Notes under the pieces: generated by a model | What the model saw: only the letters and a program-made list of their open reading frames with translations | Database searches by the model: none | Told to the model about the DNA's origin: nothing | Origin: Tubulanus polymorphus | Taxonomy: Eukaryota > Nemertea > Palaeonemertea > Tubulaniformes > Tubulanidae | DNA: 64,000 nt | Assembly: GCF_964204645.1 (NCBI RefSeq) | Contig: NC_134031.1 | Location: 7,540,501 to 7,604,500, forward strand | Direction of reading: 5' to 3' | Shown: one piece after another, positions 56,501 through 63,550 of the stretch | Layout of the letters: each line of letters opens with the position of its first letter | How positions within the stretch are numbered: position 1 is the stretch's first letter | Made by a program: the position numbers and the translations under genes

Positions 56501-59500
56501 GTGGTTTTCGTAATGAAATATGCCAAGGTCATATCTATGTTTTCAGACCAGCTTTTCGTAGCCTTTTGAGGGAGGATATACAATGTATCTTCACATCATC
56601 ACTAAAATACTTAATCCATAATCTCGAACATAAAGTTCTTCACACCGTTGCTCACCAAGGTTCCCTGTACCTCGTTTTGCAGAGTGCATTTTTTGCGGTA
56701 GGCCCACAAATAACTCGATGAAGTTACACAATAGGATTTGGAGGAGCTCTTCAGACAAAATCTAGATTAACCCATTAGTACTCAGGAATTTCACTAAGTA
56801 GTGCCGATTGCTCCTTAGAAAATTCAAGGGAAAATCCAAGTACAATACGATACCAATTAGCTCATTTGCTGTTTATTTCCATGCATTAGAAGTTTGAGTC
56901 ATTTTGTAGTAAAAAGTAATATGATATAAAATTTGATGAGGTGAGGCCACGTGTCCTGGCCCCTGAAATTCATCCAAACTTACTCGGATTTGAAGTGAGC
57001 GCTCATATCTGTTATGTTCATACTCCAAATACTCGAGAAATTAAAATAGGTGGATGTTGATTTCTGTACGGCATTTTGAGGACTTAGGTGTCTAGTTTAT
57101 CATAAGCAATTGGGTTCGAATCCCACTATAACTGTTTTTGTGCAGTATACGAAAAAAAGTGTCAGGCGGTTTCAGGCGACTTTAGGAGTAATAGGCACGG
57201 TGCATACAGCTGGCTTGAGTGCTTATGGGTTAACCACCAGTCACCGATCTTGGTCGATGCGACCATCGTAATGAACAAAAGGTGCACACTACATACCCAT
57301 ATAAGTTTATATTGTTTGATTCCCAATAACGTTTGTGTTAAAAAACTCTCATTATTTATTTCTCATTAGAAAATGAGGTTTATATTGTCTCTATGGATAA
57401 TTGGTTACCTGAACTCTTTACCTATGATCAACCGGTGAAACGCTTGGTTTTCTGCATTAAACTGAAAATGGTATCCCTGATCTGTAATTTCTCTAGGCCA
57501 TGAAAATGTGTTACTGAAAAATCATTCATTCGATAAGGCTTTTTACAGTTTCCAAGCGCCATGTTTTGGGTACCCGCTGGGTCTGCATTGTTGAATTTTT
57601 TCTTCCTATTTTTTTCCACTTCAATCTTTTCATTACGTTCATATCACTGGACTGGATGAAGAGAGAAACGAAGTGAAAATTTTGATCAAACTAGAGGATA
57701 ATCACCTTTTATTATAATGAATTAAGATAATTGGAAATTGTAGAAAGCGTTTAACACTACATAGAAATTCCTGGTGATCCTGAAAATTTCGAAAAAAGTA
57801 ACTTAAAAAATCTGTTAGAATTATGAGCTATTGATTAAGATGTTCTATCTTCCTCCATTCCAGAGATATGAACAAACTAAAAAAATCAAATTGGAAAAAA
57901 ATGATGCAGAAAAAAATAAACGATGTGGACTGTAAAAAGGCTAATTGACAAGGTTTAAATCAATCAATCAATCAAATTTATTCTAGCAGGCTCTTTCACC
58001 TGGTGTTATTCCTAAAGGCTTTTTCGTTCTAAACCCGTTTCGTACATTAATAACATTGATTTATTTTTCAGTGAAAGCGACTGATAGCGATATGTTCCTG
58101 TATCAGTTATTCTGGTTTTTCAGCATGGAAAAACGCAATCCTACGGAAGAGCAATGCGGCCAACAACATTTTATTTTCAGTTTAAAAAGTCGACTTTTCG
58201 ACTTACTAAGTCGACTTTTCGTACGACCGCCGGCAGTCATGTGATAGTTGTTCGACCCAATATATTGCTGACCTAATTTCAATAAAGAGACGCATACTTA
58301 AGGCCCCATAGTAAAACGGGAGGGGGTTCATGCAGAAATCTCAAGGAGTATATGGCCCCTAAAGCCCTGTGACGTGCCAACCATCTGGAAAATTAAATTG
58401 AATATGTAACCATTTGTATTTGCCTATGAAGGGCTGAAAAATTACACTAGCTTGAAATTGAATGTAGGAATAAGGGAGAACACCCTTAATGCCCTTAGAC
58501 CTCCCTGTATCTTGTAATTCGATGAGGTATCCCTCAGTGTTCTATGAACCGGAATTAGGTCAGCGATCTCAATATACCAATATGAATAAGTATACTTCAT
58601 CAATTTTACAATGTCGCGATATTGATGTCGAGTTTTTGCGATATTGTCTCAATAAATTGCATTTTAAGGTTAACTCATGATAATTATGTCGATGGTACGG
58701 TCATGTCGAGATACAGTATATCGACATAAGTTTAAGTCGTGATCCGTATCACGATTTACCGTGATAAGTTTTTGCGATAAGACGACATTAACGCGATGTA
58801 TCAACTTAATTATGTCGATAAATCGCTATATATCTCGTTTTTCGACATAATTTCATCGTGATAAAGGCTCGCGACGGTTTTGTACGAGTCCCAAAAAGTG
58901 AGTCGAAAAGTCGACTTATTAAGTAGAAAAGTCGACTTTTTAAACTCACAAAGTCGACTTACTAACTCGAAAAGTGGACTTACTAACTCGAAAAGTTGAC
59001 TTAATAACTCGAAAAGTCGACTTACTAACTCGAAAAGTCGACTTTTTAAACTCGAAAAGTCGACTTACTAAGTCGAAAAGTCAACTTTATAAACTGAAAA
59101 TAAAATGTTGTTGGCCGCATTGCTCTTCCGTACAATCCTTAGTATAGCGTACGCGATATTCAAATGGACTGACACACTTTTTTTCGTAGCAAAACTTTCT
59201 TTCATGAAGTTGTTAAAACATGAAACCTTTCTTCAAAAACTTTCTTGAAAAAAAAATGCAACAAAAACATGCATTAAGCCGGTCAGTGGTCGACGAATCC
59301 TTATGATTGGTTTAAAAATTTTCACCCATTGAAACAGGGCAATCCATGAATAATTGAAAGTCTTGAGTCTTACTTTTCTTGGGTGTTGCAGTGTCATAAA
59401 AAATACAAGCGTGGTGATAGATATCTAATTACATGTACTGATCGCATATGAATGGCATCAAGAACACTACACACTTTTTCTACACTATTTTTAATGGTTT

Positions 59501-60302
59501 CTGTTAAGTGACCCTGATGATCGGGATATGCCTCGGTTTATTGAAATTTATCCAGTTTTTTCTTACTGGGGTAAAACATAATGTTTCATAAAACGTGGTG
59601 TTTCTTTGGGTGCGGCCACCGTTTTTTAAATTGGTCCATTGACAGGGTGGCTATTTTTCCACCAATTCATTTTGTATTTTTCCATGTTATAACATAAAAC
59701 CCCCTGAATAAATCCAAGGAATTTCTTGGTTTGCAATGTTATCATACATTCATTATTCATGAATCACTAATTGATAAAAAACACCTGGTCAATAGGTTAT
59801 CATAATTCCCTGATTTTTGCAAAATTTGTCAAATTCCCTGATTTTTTTTCGAGATTTTTCTGATTCCCCGAGTTTTTCAGGTTTTCTAGGTCAGTGGCCA
59901 CCATGATCGGGACCCCTTTTTCAAAATCGAGGATCCACCCCTGATTTGCTATTGCATAATACACATGTTGACTGTGTAGCTATTCAAACCATCACGTTCA
60001 GCAACCGAAACAAGTGTAGTCGGCCTCAAAGCAATGCAGAGTCATGGAAACGAGACAGCATAGCATTTTCTGCTTGAGTTTATGTCGCGCCGTGCGCGCG
60101 ATGGGCTTTGACCGGGATATTTACCTATGCCGACGCTCTGCACGATGCGGTTTATCTGCGAAACCTCGGCCAACGACGTGACGGCTCCGTATTTGTTCTT
60201 GATCCAATCGAAAAGCAATAGACTATTATTCGGCATTTCATCGCTTTTCAACACTTTCGTACGGATACGAGAATCCTTCAGCAAACGCGATCCCGGCGAC
60301 AG
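32415..60302 (-). CDS. TGFBR3: Betaglycan, TGF-beta type III receptor, 13 exons (5' end missing)
   Basis: Membrane proteoglycan co-receptor that presents TGF-beta, BMP and inhibin ligands to type I/II receptors. The 13 exons, listed separately, join in phase to 2,100 nt: 699 residues and a stop (human 851). Order: remainder of orphan domain 1 (YGAVTS), orphan domain 2 (REVHIIEV, GAVTSYT), a ZP domain with ten cysteines (253, 284, 302, 374, 458, 478, 518, 523, 537, 544) spaced as in vertebrate betaglycan, an N-glycosylation site NGTHFVL (289), an EEGSGY glycosaminoglycan-type site (336), one membrane helix (about 642-664, GIAFAAFIIGVLL) and a basic 31-residue tail. REVHIIEV, NGTHFVL and GIAFAAF exclude other ZP proteins and favour betaglycan over endoglin. 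The signal peptide and first strands of orphan domain 1 are not found up to the right edge. Tail-to-tail with CDC7. Confidence 0.93.
32580..32730 (-). repeat. Dispersed-family fragment in TGFBR3 intron
   Basis: GAAATGCTCAACAGTCTGA, CAACGCCCCCTGGTGACCAT and TGAAACTCACCACAATCAT are words of the 1.2-kb dispersed family. Only the sub-repeat portion is present. Confidence 0.6.
32748..33068 (-). mobile_element. One-ended copy of the TTAACCCAT element
   Basis: It ends with CCTGAGTGCTCATGGGTTAA and is an inverted, diverged copy of the first 300 bp of the element at 56,767-57,233 (shared GAATTTCACTA, AAAATTCAAGGG, GAGCTATTTTG-type words). It lies in the intron between TGFBR3 exons 12 and 13. Confidence 0.55.
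33129..33362 (-). CDS. TGFBR3: TGFBR3 exon 12 (juxtamembrane and membrane helix)
   Basis: Residues 591-668: a Gly/Asn/Pro-rich stalk, then GLDSGTVVGIAFAAFIIGVL, close to the vertebrate betaglycan helix, and the WFIHTHT end. Acceptor TTATTTACAG, donor ACAG|GTAAGT. Confidence 0.95.
33469..33631 (-). CDS. TGFBR3: TGFBR3 exon 11 (end of ZP-C)
   Basis: Residues 537-590, with the last two ZP cysteines in CMSQSDYCLDQNK, then a linker that matches the vertebrate order KxFTKPLAV only loosely. Donor AAAG|GTACGC. Confidence 0.9.
34275..34452 (-). CDS. TGFBR3: TGFBR3 exon 10 (ZP-C)
   Basis: Residues 477-536: GCRTDVSVKWH, FSFRVGNYFNT and LTCQLSMCSEKG. It aligns by pattern with the ICPKDESVKF, FSFVFKPVFNT and LQCELTLCTK segments of vertebrate betaglycan. 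Confidence 0.93.
35194..35281 (-). CDS. TGFBR3: TGFBR3 exon 9 (ZP-C)
   Basis: Residues 448-476: DVHVRAMIHSCWLAENLNKK to LIDTG, the first ZP-C cysteine and the strand before the next. Only 88 nt. The frame is fixed by the split codons on both sides (GAC, GGA). Confidence 0.88.
35450..35860 (-). repeat. Dispersed-family fragment in TGFBR3 intron
   Basis: It contains GGACACCATGTCCAGTATG, AATGCTCGAAAATACGATAA, then CCCCGGTGAACATATTCAG and two further ~145-bp sub-repeats. Same orientation as the copy at 22.9-24.1 kb but lacking the distal half. Confidence 0.6.
36346..36541 (-). CDS. TGFBR3: TGFBR3 exon 8 (ZP-N/ZP-C linker)
   Basis: Residues 383-447: SYYLRIYKDEEFRNHVYVFP and DGDRVYVEAKLEFDKP, matching the MELYNTDLF and GHVYVEVSV segments of vertebrate betaglycan. 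Acceptor GAAATTTCAG, donor CCTG|GTAAGA. Confidence 0.92.
36860..37070. mobile_element. Probable miniature-element remnant
   Basis: GC-richer block starting GGCGCGTTCACACG, with paired words GGTCTAAATTTGGTC/GACCGGTCTAAAT, ACCGGTACCA/TGGTACCAGG and GGTCTAAATCG. Similar in style to 26,030-26,345. The ends are not resolved. Confidence 0.4.
38019..38210 (-). CDS. TGFBR3: TGFBR3 exon 7 (glycosaminoglycan-site linker)
   Basis: Residues 319-382: an acidic loop with NEEGSGYQNDDG, then SIKFHCEKK. The human loop at this position is also acidic and carries the SGDNG attachment serine. The Ser-Gly here (Ser336) with flanking Glu fits xylosylation. Confidence 0.92.
38669..38818 (-). CDS. TGFBR3: TGFBR3 exon 6 (ZP-N)
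   Basis: Residues 269-318: LTLSNAMC, VDNGTHFVLSAMITNCGT. NGTHFVL and the CGT turn are conserved with vertebrate betaglycan ZP-N, including the N-glycosylation sequon. Acceptor TTTTAAAACAG, donor TTCT|GTAAGT. Confidence 0.95.
38819..39419. other. Intron sequence, nothing recognised
   Basis: Left part of the 7.3-kb TGFBR3 intron 5; AT-rich, no feature supported. Confidence 0.4.
39425..39510 (-). pseudogene. tRNA-like sequence (SINE head or tRNA relic)
   Basis: On the minus strand it reads CCCCGGTCTAGTGTGGCAGG, then a B box GGGTTCGAATCCCT and GCGGAGG. The T-arm is canonical, but the acceptor ends and D-arm pair poorly. It abuts the Harbinger terminus (GGGCTGC). Confidence 0.4.
39504..40480 (+). 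mobile_element. PIF/Harbinger element, right part missing
   Basis: The left end is GGGCTGCATTTTTCAAAGCG, given twice in tandem (39,504 and 39,559), followed by CTATCCC(A/G)GTGATA repeats in both directions (39,600-39,750) that form hairpins. Then comes the transposase. The matching right end is not found. At about 40,480 the sequence switches directly into a BEL/Pao element. Confidence 0.7.
39764..40480 (+). pseudogene. HARBI1-like (PIF/Harbinger) transposase, C-terminus lost
   Basis: DDE-type transposase (DDE_Tnp_4 family). Exon 39,764-40,325, a 76-bp intron with GTATGT donor and TTTAAATAG acceptor, then exon 40,402-40,480; the codon across the junction is Gly in DHTGKF. Motifs: an N-terminal helix-turn-helix region (ALGDTFGLVKSTVWKCVHRV), first catalytic Asp in NCIGAIDCTQIRIKGP, second in VVAKWPGSCHDSHIFRNS. 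The third acidic residue and about 100 C-terminal residues are absent because the sequence ends at the retrotransposon junction. AAGAG|GTAAAA there could also mimic a donor. No partner Myb/SANT gene is seen. Frames are otherwise open, suggesting relatively recent activity. Dead as it stands. Confidence 0.9.
40505..41560 (+). pseudogene. BEL/Pao gag (DUF1759 plus zinc knuckles), N-terminally truncated
   Basis: Nucleocapsid-capsid precursor of the retrotransposon. The 351-codon frame has the DUF1759-type core (IPKFSGDVHLFDQWKTLIES, KAHYTLTLLTGNAQ, LEDKYGG) and two Cys-rich knuckles, CVFCKRPGHQPTSC and CFKCFAKGHRSFEC. The ATG at 40,505 is probably internal: codons just before it (KELGDE) are already gag-like, and the family usually has an N-terminal region that is missing. 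The frame ends at a TGA (41,558-41,560) shortly after the knuckles, where a Pao protease would be expected. Confidence 0.9.
41666..42157 (+). pseudogene. BEL/Pao pol, pre-RT segment (Peptidase_A17 region)
   Basis: Carries VAQKTHFGWVLAGPYDDG, the linker that precedes the reverse transcriptase in BEL/Pao pol, and HWEIEHLGI. The protease that should stand upstream is reduced to a short scrap between 41,561 and 41,665, with a TAA at 41,661-41,663. The segment ends at an in-frame TGA (42,155-42,157), and the homologous frame continues beyond it. Confidence 0.85.
42269..43447 (+). pseudogene. BEL/Pao reverse transcriptase and RNase H
   Basis: RT fingers and palm: VFDGSAKGPEGVSINT (reading in from 42,158), IVIVADIEKMFHQIQ with the first catalytic Asp, FGLTTSPF, and the YVDD box at 42,632-42,643. 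Then a thumb (LHRIYDPMGVLSPFLITAK) and an RNase H segment (HGFGDASEKAYALCVY, IPELELLAALI, WTDSKVTLEWI). It stops at a TAA (43,445-43,447); the same frame resumes at once. All catalytic residues seen are intact. Confidence 0.92.
43448..45228 (+). pseudogene. BEL/Pao integrase and DUF5641 with one frameshift
   Basis: The end of RNase H (DIRHVPGKCNPADLCSRG) is followed by the integrase zinc-binding domain (HQLYGHTGPTQTLATLRLKY and IIHHCEC), then the DDE core: first Asp in HVGCDYAGP (near 44,332), second in MWSDNAKSF (near 44,515), Glu in PWQGAFYERLVRNVKEPL (near 44,670). A one-base change between 44,480 and 44,515 shifts the frame just before the second Asp. The C-terminal DUF5641 (PLTPAHFLIGR, WLYRQRLEKSFWTSWYREYL, KVGDIVLIAKDN) ends at 45,228 with TAA. 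Confidence 0.92.
45307..45758 (+). repeat. BEL/Pao 3' LTR (right boundary approximate)
   Basis: It begins TGTTCTGTCTAGCACATG right after the purine tract CAGAGGGGAG. A promoter-like TATATAAATAAATAG, with AATAAA at 45,711, lies near the end. The right end is estimated at a TCATCA near 45,758; no 5' LTR exists in the window to confirm it. Confidence 0.6.
46158..46285 (-). CDS. TGFBR3: TGFBR3 exon 5 (start of ZP domain)
   Basis: Residues 226-268: RDVMALSCYRSGLKVSLPKK, carrying the first ZP cysteine (253) in the position of vertebrate ALSVKC. Acceptor TTTCATTGCAG, donor GAGG|GTAAGT. Confidence 0.9.
46345..46791. other. Short intron with dispersed-family fragment
   Basis: A G-rich run (46,346-46,372), then at about 46,550-46,700 a fragment of the dispersed family's right half (TTTTTGGGCTGCAAATG, TAGGGTAGACACATC, AACTTCCCAAAA). 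No coding sequence. Confidence 0.5.
46792..46969 (-). CDS. TGFBR3: TGFBR3 exon 4 (orphan domain 2, second half)
   Basis: Residues 167-225: DKLVTFVKQRFGAVTSYTDV and LANMIELVIDP. This matches the LVKWALDNGYSPITSYT segment of vertebrate betaglycan and echoes YGAVTS in exon 1, as expected for two tandem orphan domains. Confidence 0.93.
46970..51590. other. TGFBR3 intron 3, repeat-rich
   Basis: 4.6 kb without a supported gene. It holds dispersed-family copies at 47,340-47,440 (fragment), 48,165-49,110 and 49,540-49,695. 50,990-51,140 resembles 34,900-35,090 (TCAGGCTCAAACG, CATTTTGGATATGTT), and 51,380-51,520 is another family end fragment. Nothing else was recognised. Confidence 0.5.
48165..49110 (-). 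repeat. Dispersed ~1.2-kb repeat family, copy 3 with expanded sub-repeats
   Basis: Four ~105-156-bp blocks start at CCCCTGGTGACCATAT-like words (about 48,242, 48,398, 48,548, 48,653). Each continues with CAATGACCTTGAAACTCACC, CATGAGCTACAACTTTGCAA and TAACAAAATATGC. The right end is GTCCCAAGTGGGCTAAT. Sub-repeat number differs between copies, so the blocks expand and contract. Confidence 0.75.
51591..51792 (-). CDS. TGFBR3: TGFBR3 exon 3 (orphan domain 2, first half)
   Basis: Residues 99-166, opening with REVHIIEVHRAS, nearly the same as vertebrate EEVHIIEL, then SLVIVLKGYSGLNWKL. This is the most telling exon outside the membrane helix. Acceptor TTCTTGCAG, donor CATT|GTAAGC. Confidence 0.95.
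51912..52078. mobile_element. hAT-like miniature element remnant
   Basis: Ends AGGGTGGCCACTTTTG and, on the other strand, CAGGGTGGTGGTCACTTAAC. Internal ATTCCCTGA words repeat. A relative lies at about 59,645-59,905 (GACAGGGTGGCTATTTTTCC to GGTCAGTGGCCACC). Confidence 0.55.
52839..52956 (-). CDS. TGFBR3: TGFBR3 exon 2 (inter-orphan-domain linker)
   Basis: Residues 60-98: DDRLPNECDFEKSS and KIQLQPMKGCAFPPDR. The two cysteines sit as in the PPKCNIGKN and EGCVMSS linker of vertebrate betaglycan. Frame fixed by split codons GAT and AGA. Confidence 0.88.
52957..56053. other. TGFBR3 intron 1, left part
   Basis: Nothing strong. A plus-strand frame at 54,265-54,480 (71 codons, ending TKVNTKKEIEDLFML) is followed by an AT-rich tail with AATAAAGTTAATTTGAATTTG (54,545), which looks like the 3' end of a LINE or SINE, but I do not recognise the protein. 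No host exon seen. Confidence 0.4.
56054..56415. mobile_element. Miniature element with AGCTAGGGGCACAC ends (362 bp)
   Basis: Inverted ends AGCTAGGGGCACACGAGC and AGCTAGGGGCACACAAGC (other strand), followed by TATTTTT on both. The first half of the left end (ACAGCTAGGG) is duplicated at 56,039. No frame of interest; superfamily not assigned. Confidence 0.7.
56767..57233. mobile_element. Miniature element with TTAACCCAT ends (467 bp)
   Basis: Left TTAACCCATTAGTACTCAGG and right (other strand) TTAACCCATAAGCACTCAAG. TTAA at both ends may be a TTAA target. A partial inverted copy is at 32,748-33,068 in the last intron of the same gene. Confidence 0.7.
57234..58135. other. Intron sequence, nothing recognised
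   Basis: AT-rich, with a short CAATCAATCAATCAA run near 57,960. No feature supported. Confidence 0.4.
58142..59132. mobile_element. 991-bp element with 43-bp perfect inverted ends and GTCGAC arrays
   Basis: Both ends begin TACGGAAGAGCAATGCGGCC and are identical for 43 bp. The flanks carry the same 6-mer, CAATCC (58,136-58,141 and 59,133-59,138). Next to each end are runs of ~20-bp units of the form ACTCGAAAAGTCGACTTACT: about three on the left and ten on the right (58,890-59,095). The core (58,680-58,880) is full of ATTATGTCGA, GTGATA and CGACATAA words in both orientations. No transposase. A 6-bp duplication excludes the TA, TTAA and 8-bp families. Confidence 0.8.
59139..60124. other. Intron sequence with an old hAT-like fragment
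   Basis: 59,645-59,905 resembles the AGGGTGGCCACT miniature element at 51.9 kb, with AATTCCCTGATTTTT repeats. Otherwise nothing. Confidence 0.4.
60125..60302 (-). CDS. TGFBR3: TGFBR3 first visible exon (orphan domain 1, C-terminal part)
   Basis: Residues 1-59 of the visible protein: SLLLFDWIKNKYGAVTSLAE, matching the HLLNWARKEYGAVTSF segment of vertebrate betaglycan orphan domain 1. Acceptor ATATCGTTTCAG, donor ATAG|GTAAAT. About 130-150 residues, including the signal peptide, should precede it. Confidence 0.9.
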
Positions 60303-62918
60303 CTGAAACGATATAAATTTTAAATCCTATACTCGACATTGTCACCAGCGTTGACGATCACATTTTTTGCTATACCTAGACGACCTCATCTTGAAAAAAA
60401 AAATCAATGCCAATAAGTATTCATGTCAACTCAATCGAATTTCAATACTCACAGAACAGTAATCATATCAACACTAGTAGCTTTAAAATTAGAAATGCCC
60501 ATTAAGTCAGGGAAGCAAGCTTAAAAGATTTTTTCATAATTTGTAATCCACTTCATTTCCATAGCTGAGGGTGTGTTATGGTGGTAAAATTGATCATGAT
60601 TTAAAATATAGTTATGTACAGAGTAGATAGGGGTGGCTGGGTCAACTATAAGCTCAGCAGAAATTAGAAACAAGGTTTCAAAAAACAAAATTTTTTGAAA
60701 TCTTAGAAAAGGGATTGACCCTGATTGGTAGATTTCGTTTGACTTTTATCAATTTTTTAGCCTTACATGGTACATAGATGTATCTATCATATTTTGTTAC
60801 AATACCCCCTCTTTGATGAATTTTTTCAGAAGCTGACTACACCATATTATCATTACTACCAAAAGATTATTGAACAAGAAAATGCAATGCAATCACCTTA
60901 ACTACTAGCATAATACATTAGCAAATACGACTTCAAACTGTATAACTGCTGGCCGAGAGTGAAAGAATATTCTAAAATGTCAAACGAACGATATCTCATA
61001 TATGAATATTTACCAGGATAGACACACGTCACTTAATCTTATTAACCTAAATAAAGCTGGCAGTGAACGACCTAATGACCTTGAGTCAAAGAATAATGGG
61101 TGAACCACTAGAATGTGGAACGAGAGAGAAACATATGTGAAAATACTTTGATAAAATACATATTCCCACTCTTGGCATATTTTATACATGTACACGTTGC
61201 AGCCTTAGCTAATTATCTGAGCCTAGTTAAGCAGTTCTAACTCTCGAAGATAGGCTTTAGTAACAAGCAACAAGACTATCAATTCATAAGATTCGTCATT
61301 ATCACGGTCATTCGAACGATGAATAAGAACAGCATGAAAATATTAATTTGATCTACATAGTGAATGTTAGATGTTACGATTAAAATTCCCTTGGGAAAAA
61401 CGTTTCATATATGCGTGATTGTTCGGATGTTTATTGAAATATCCTGGGTCAATAGGACATACCAGTTCCTTACTGATTAATGAAAGACCTATTCTTACTA
61501 TTGAGCCGCCAATTTCATTAACAAAATCTATTATCTACTTCGCATGTATTTTTGACAATACACGAAGTATTCCGCGTAATTTTACAAATTCGCAATGCAC
61601 ATGTTGGCAAAATTTGAGTTTTAAAAATCAACAGAAATTGATCTAATATCAAAATCTATACTCTCCATAAATTAGTACGGATAAAGTGTTTGTATTGGGG
61701 ACAGTTTGAAAATATGTGAACACCTGCTGCGCGCACCGGGAAGTGGCAGCTGTTTATCTTTTTTATAAAAAGGCGGCAGCACTGGTTGTGTATTGACATC
61801 ATTACCAGCGATATAAAGGTCAATGCCATATCAACAACAACTACTGCCACTCTGCTTAACTCGTGCGGAGAAGAAACCTTCCACCGTGATAAACCTTCCA
61901 CAACACGTAGGCCTAATAATACATCATTAAAAGACGCAGTTTAAAAACTAACAAGTAAAAATGTATGAAATGACCACATCGAAAATATTCTGGTACAATT
62001 GATATATTTCACGAAATAGTAGATACATTTCTCTATATACGTACATTCATGTCAGTGAAATCAATTTCTATAGAAATGTTTTCTATAAAATTTATAGCAG
62101 TCCGTCCATCCATATGATATTTGGCCCCATATACTTAAGTTGTGACAGCTGGCAATAGAAATATTATCGACATAAGCCGGCCAAGTCAACTGGGATGTAA
62201 CTACACTGAGTACCTGTTGTATCTTACATCCTATTTTTGTCAAATATTCGAGGAGGTCGATTCCAAGTGTAGAACGAAATAAGGTTACTGTCGAGAATAA
62301 TGGCAATAAGGCAATTAATTGGATCCCACAACGTGTCTCAGTAGAATAGCATACTAACCAGATATTGTCATCGCTTATTTCTTGTGCCTCTCATCTAGAG
62401 TTTGACCATGAGGCCAGGGCATCCATATACGATCAAATGATGAAAGACATGACCTCACATCTTACCATGAGCCGCATGCAACATGTCCTCCGTCCTCATA
62501 ATGCTATGAGGCCATAGACGTAGTTATACAACCAGTCGTATACACATCTATATTATTAATAGTGATAGCAGCCTGATTTAACTCGGTGGTTCCTGTATGT
62601 ATCTTCATGATTTTTTGCATGCTAAAAGGTATTAGCACGAGCCGGTACAACGGCTATTTCGTTAGTCGAAAACAATTACGTGGCCCCCAATAAATGATTA
62701 TGTATTACAGGCATCTCTTGCAATAGCGTGTTTTAACATCGCAATGACCGTATGCCTTCAGTCATTTATGTTCATTTGGTGTAGCACTCGACTGACCCAC
62801 TTTAGATCAAAGGTTCATCTCCCACACGGGGAATATAATTTCTTTCCTCAAAAACTACTTTTGCTTGCAACCTATAATAACTTCATTACCAGTGGCCTCC
62901 ATGGGCATGCGATATATT
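60303..62918. other. Upstream TGFBR3 intron, nothing recognised
   Basis: I searched the minus strand for a further betaglycan exon (VHVL-like strand, signal peptide) with a phase-0 donor and found none. Short frames only. Confidence 0.4.
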
Positions 62919-63550
62919 TAAGCCCCGAACACACTATGCGATTTTCGCTGCGAATTTACTCACGACGTATTTCGCAACGTATTTATCGCACAGCGGTGGT
63001 TTAAGCCGCAGTTCACTGGTCTCGTCAATCCAGGGTTTATGGGTCCAAACCCTGGTGGCGACAGAGTTTCTTGGTCGAAGATTCTTCTCTGGTTTCTCCC
63101 CCATTGGGAAAAAGAACCATCGAACCCGCTTATAATGCCCTGCGTTATAAAAATATTAGAGCGTGTAGAAAAATTGCACAGCGCTGAGCGGACACACCTA
63201 TGCGATCAGCTGTTAGCGACCACATGTGGAGTTCGGGGTCATATTATTAAAAAGATGGCTGCATCCAGGAAACTTAAAAATTGTTGTTGTTGTTGCTCGT
63301 CATTGATTGTCCGATTTCGAGTGGTTCGCGGCGAAATTCGCATCTCACGGACGTACTATGCGAAAATATTCGCTGTGATGAAATTCGCCGCGAATATATC
63401 AAATATGTTTGATCGGTGGGATTTTCGCATGCGACGGATCACACGCGAAAATCGCCTGCAGCCGACCGAACACACTATGAGAATTTCGCTGCGAAATCTT
63501 TAATCGCAGACGCTGTGCGAATAAAATCGCATAGTGCGTTCGGGGCTTTA
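62919..63550. mobile_element. Element with AAGCCCCGAACACACTATGCG ends
   Basis: Left TTAAGCCCCGAACACACTAT and right (other strand) TAAAGCCCCGAACGCACTAT, each followed by GCGATTTT and repeated TTCGC/GCGAA words. 63,468-63,550 is itself a hairpin of the same end, so a second, nested or tandem end is present. The 154-codon frame at 63,039-63,503 runs through this repeat and is not called. Confidence 0.6.

Noticed and set aside
32415-60302. Endoglin instead of betaglycan
   Set aside because: REVHIIEV, NGTHFVL, the GIAFAAF membrane helix and the acidic Ser-Gly loop are betaglycan features. Endoglin has a different membrane segment and lacks the loop.
63039-63503. 154-codon plus-strand frame
   Set aside because: It runs through the inverted-end element at 62.9-63.55 kb; the residues come from TTCGC-type repeats.
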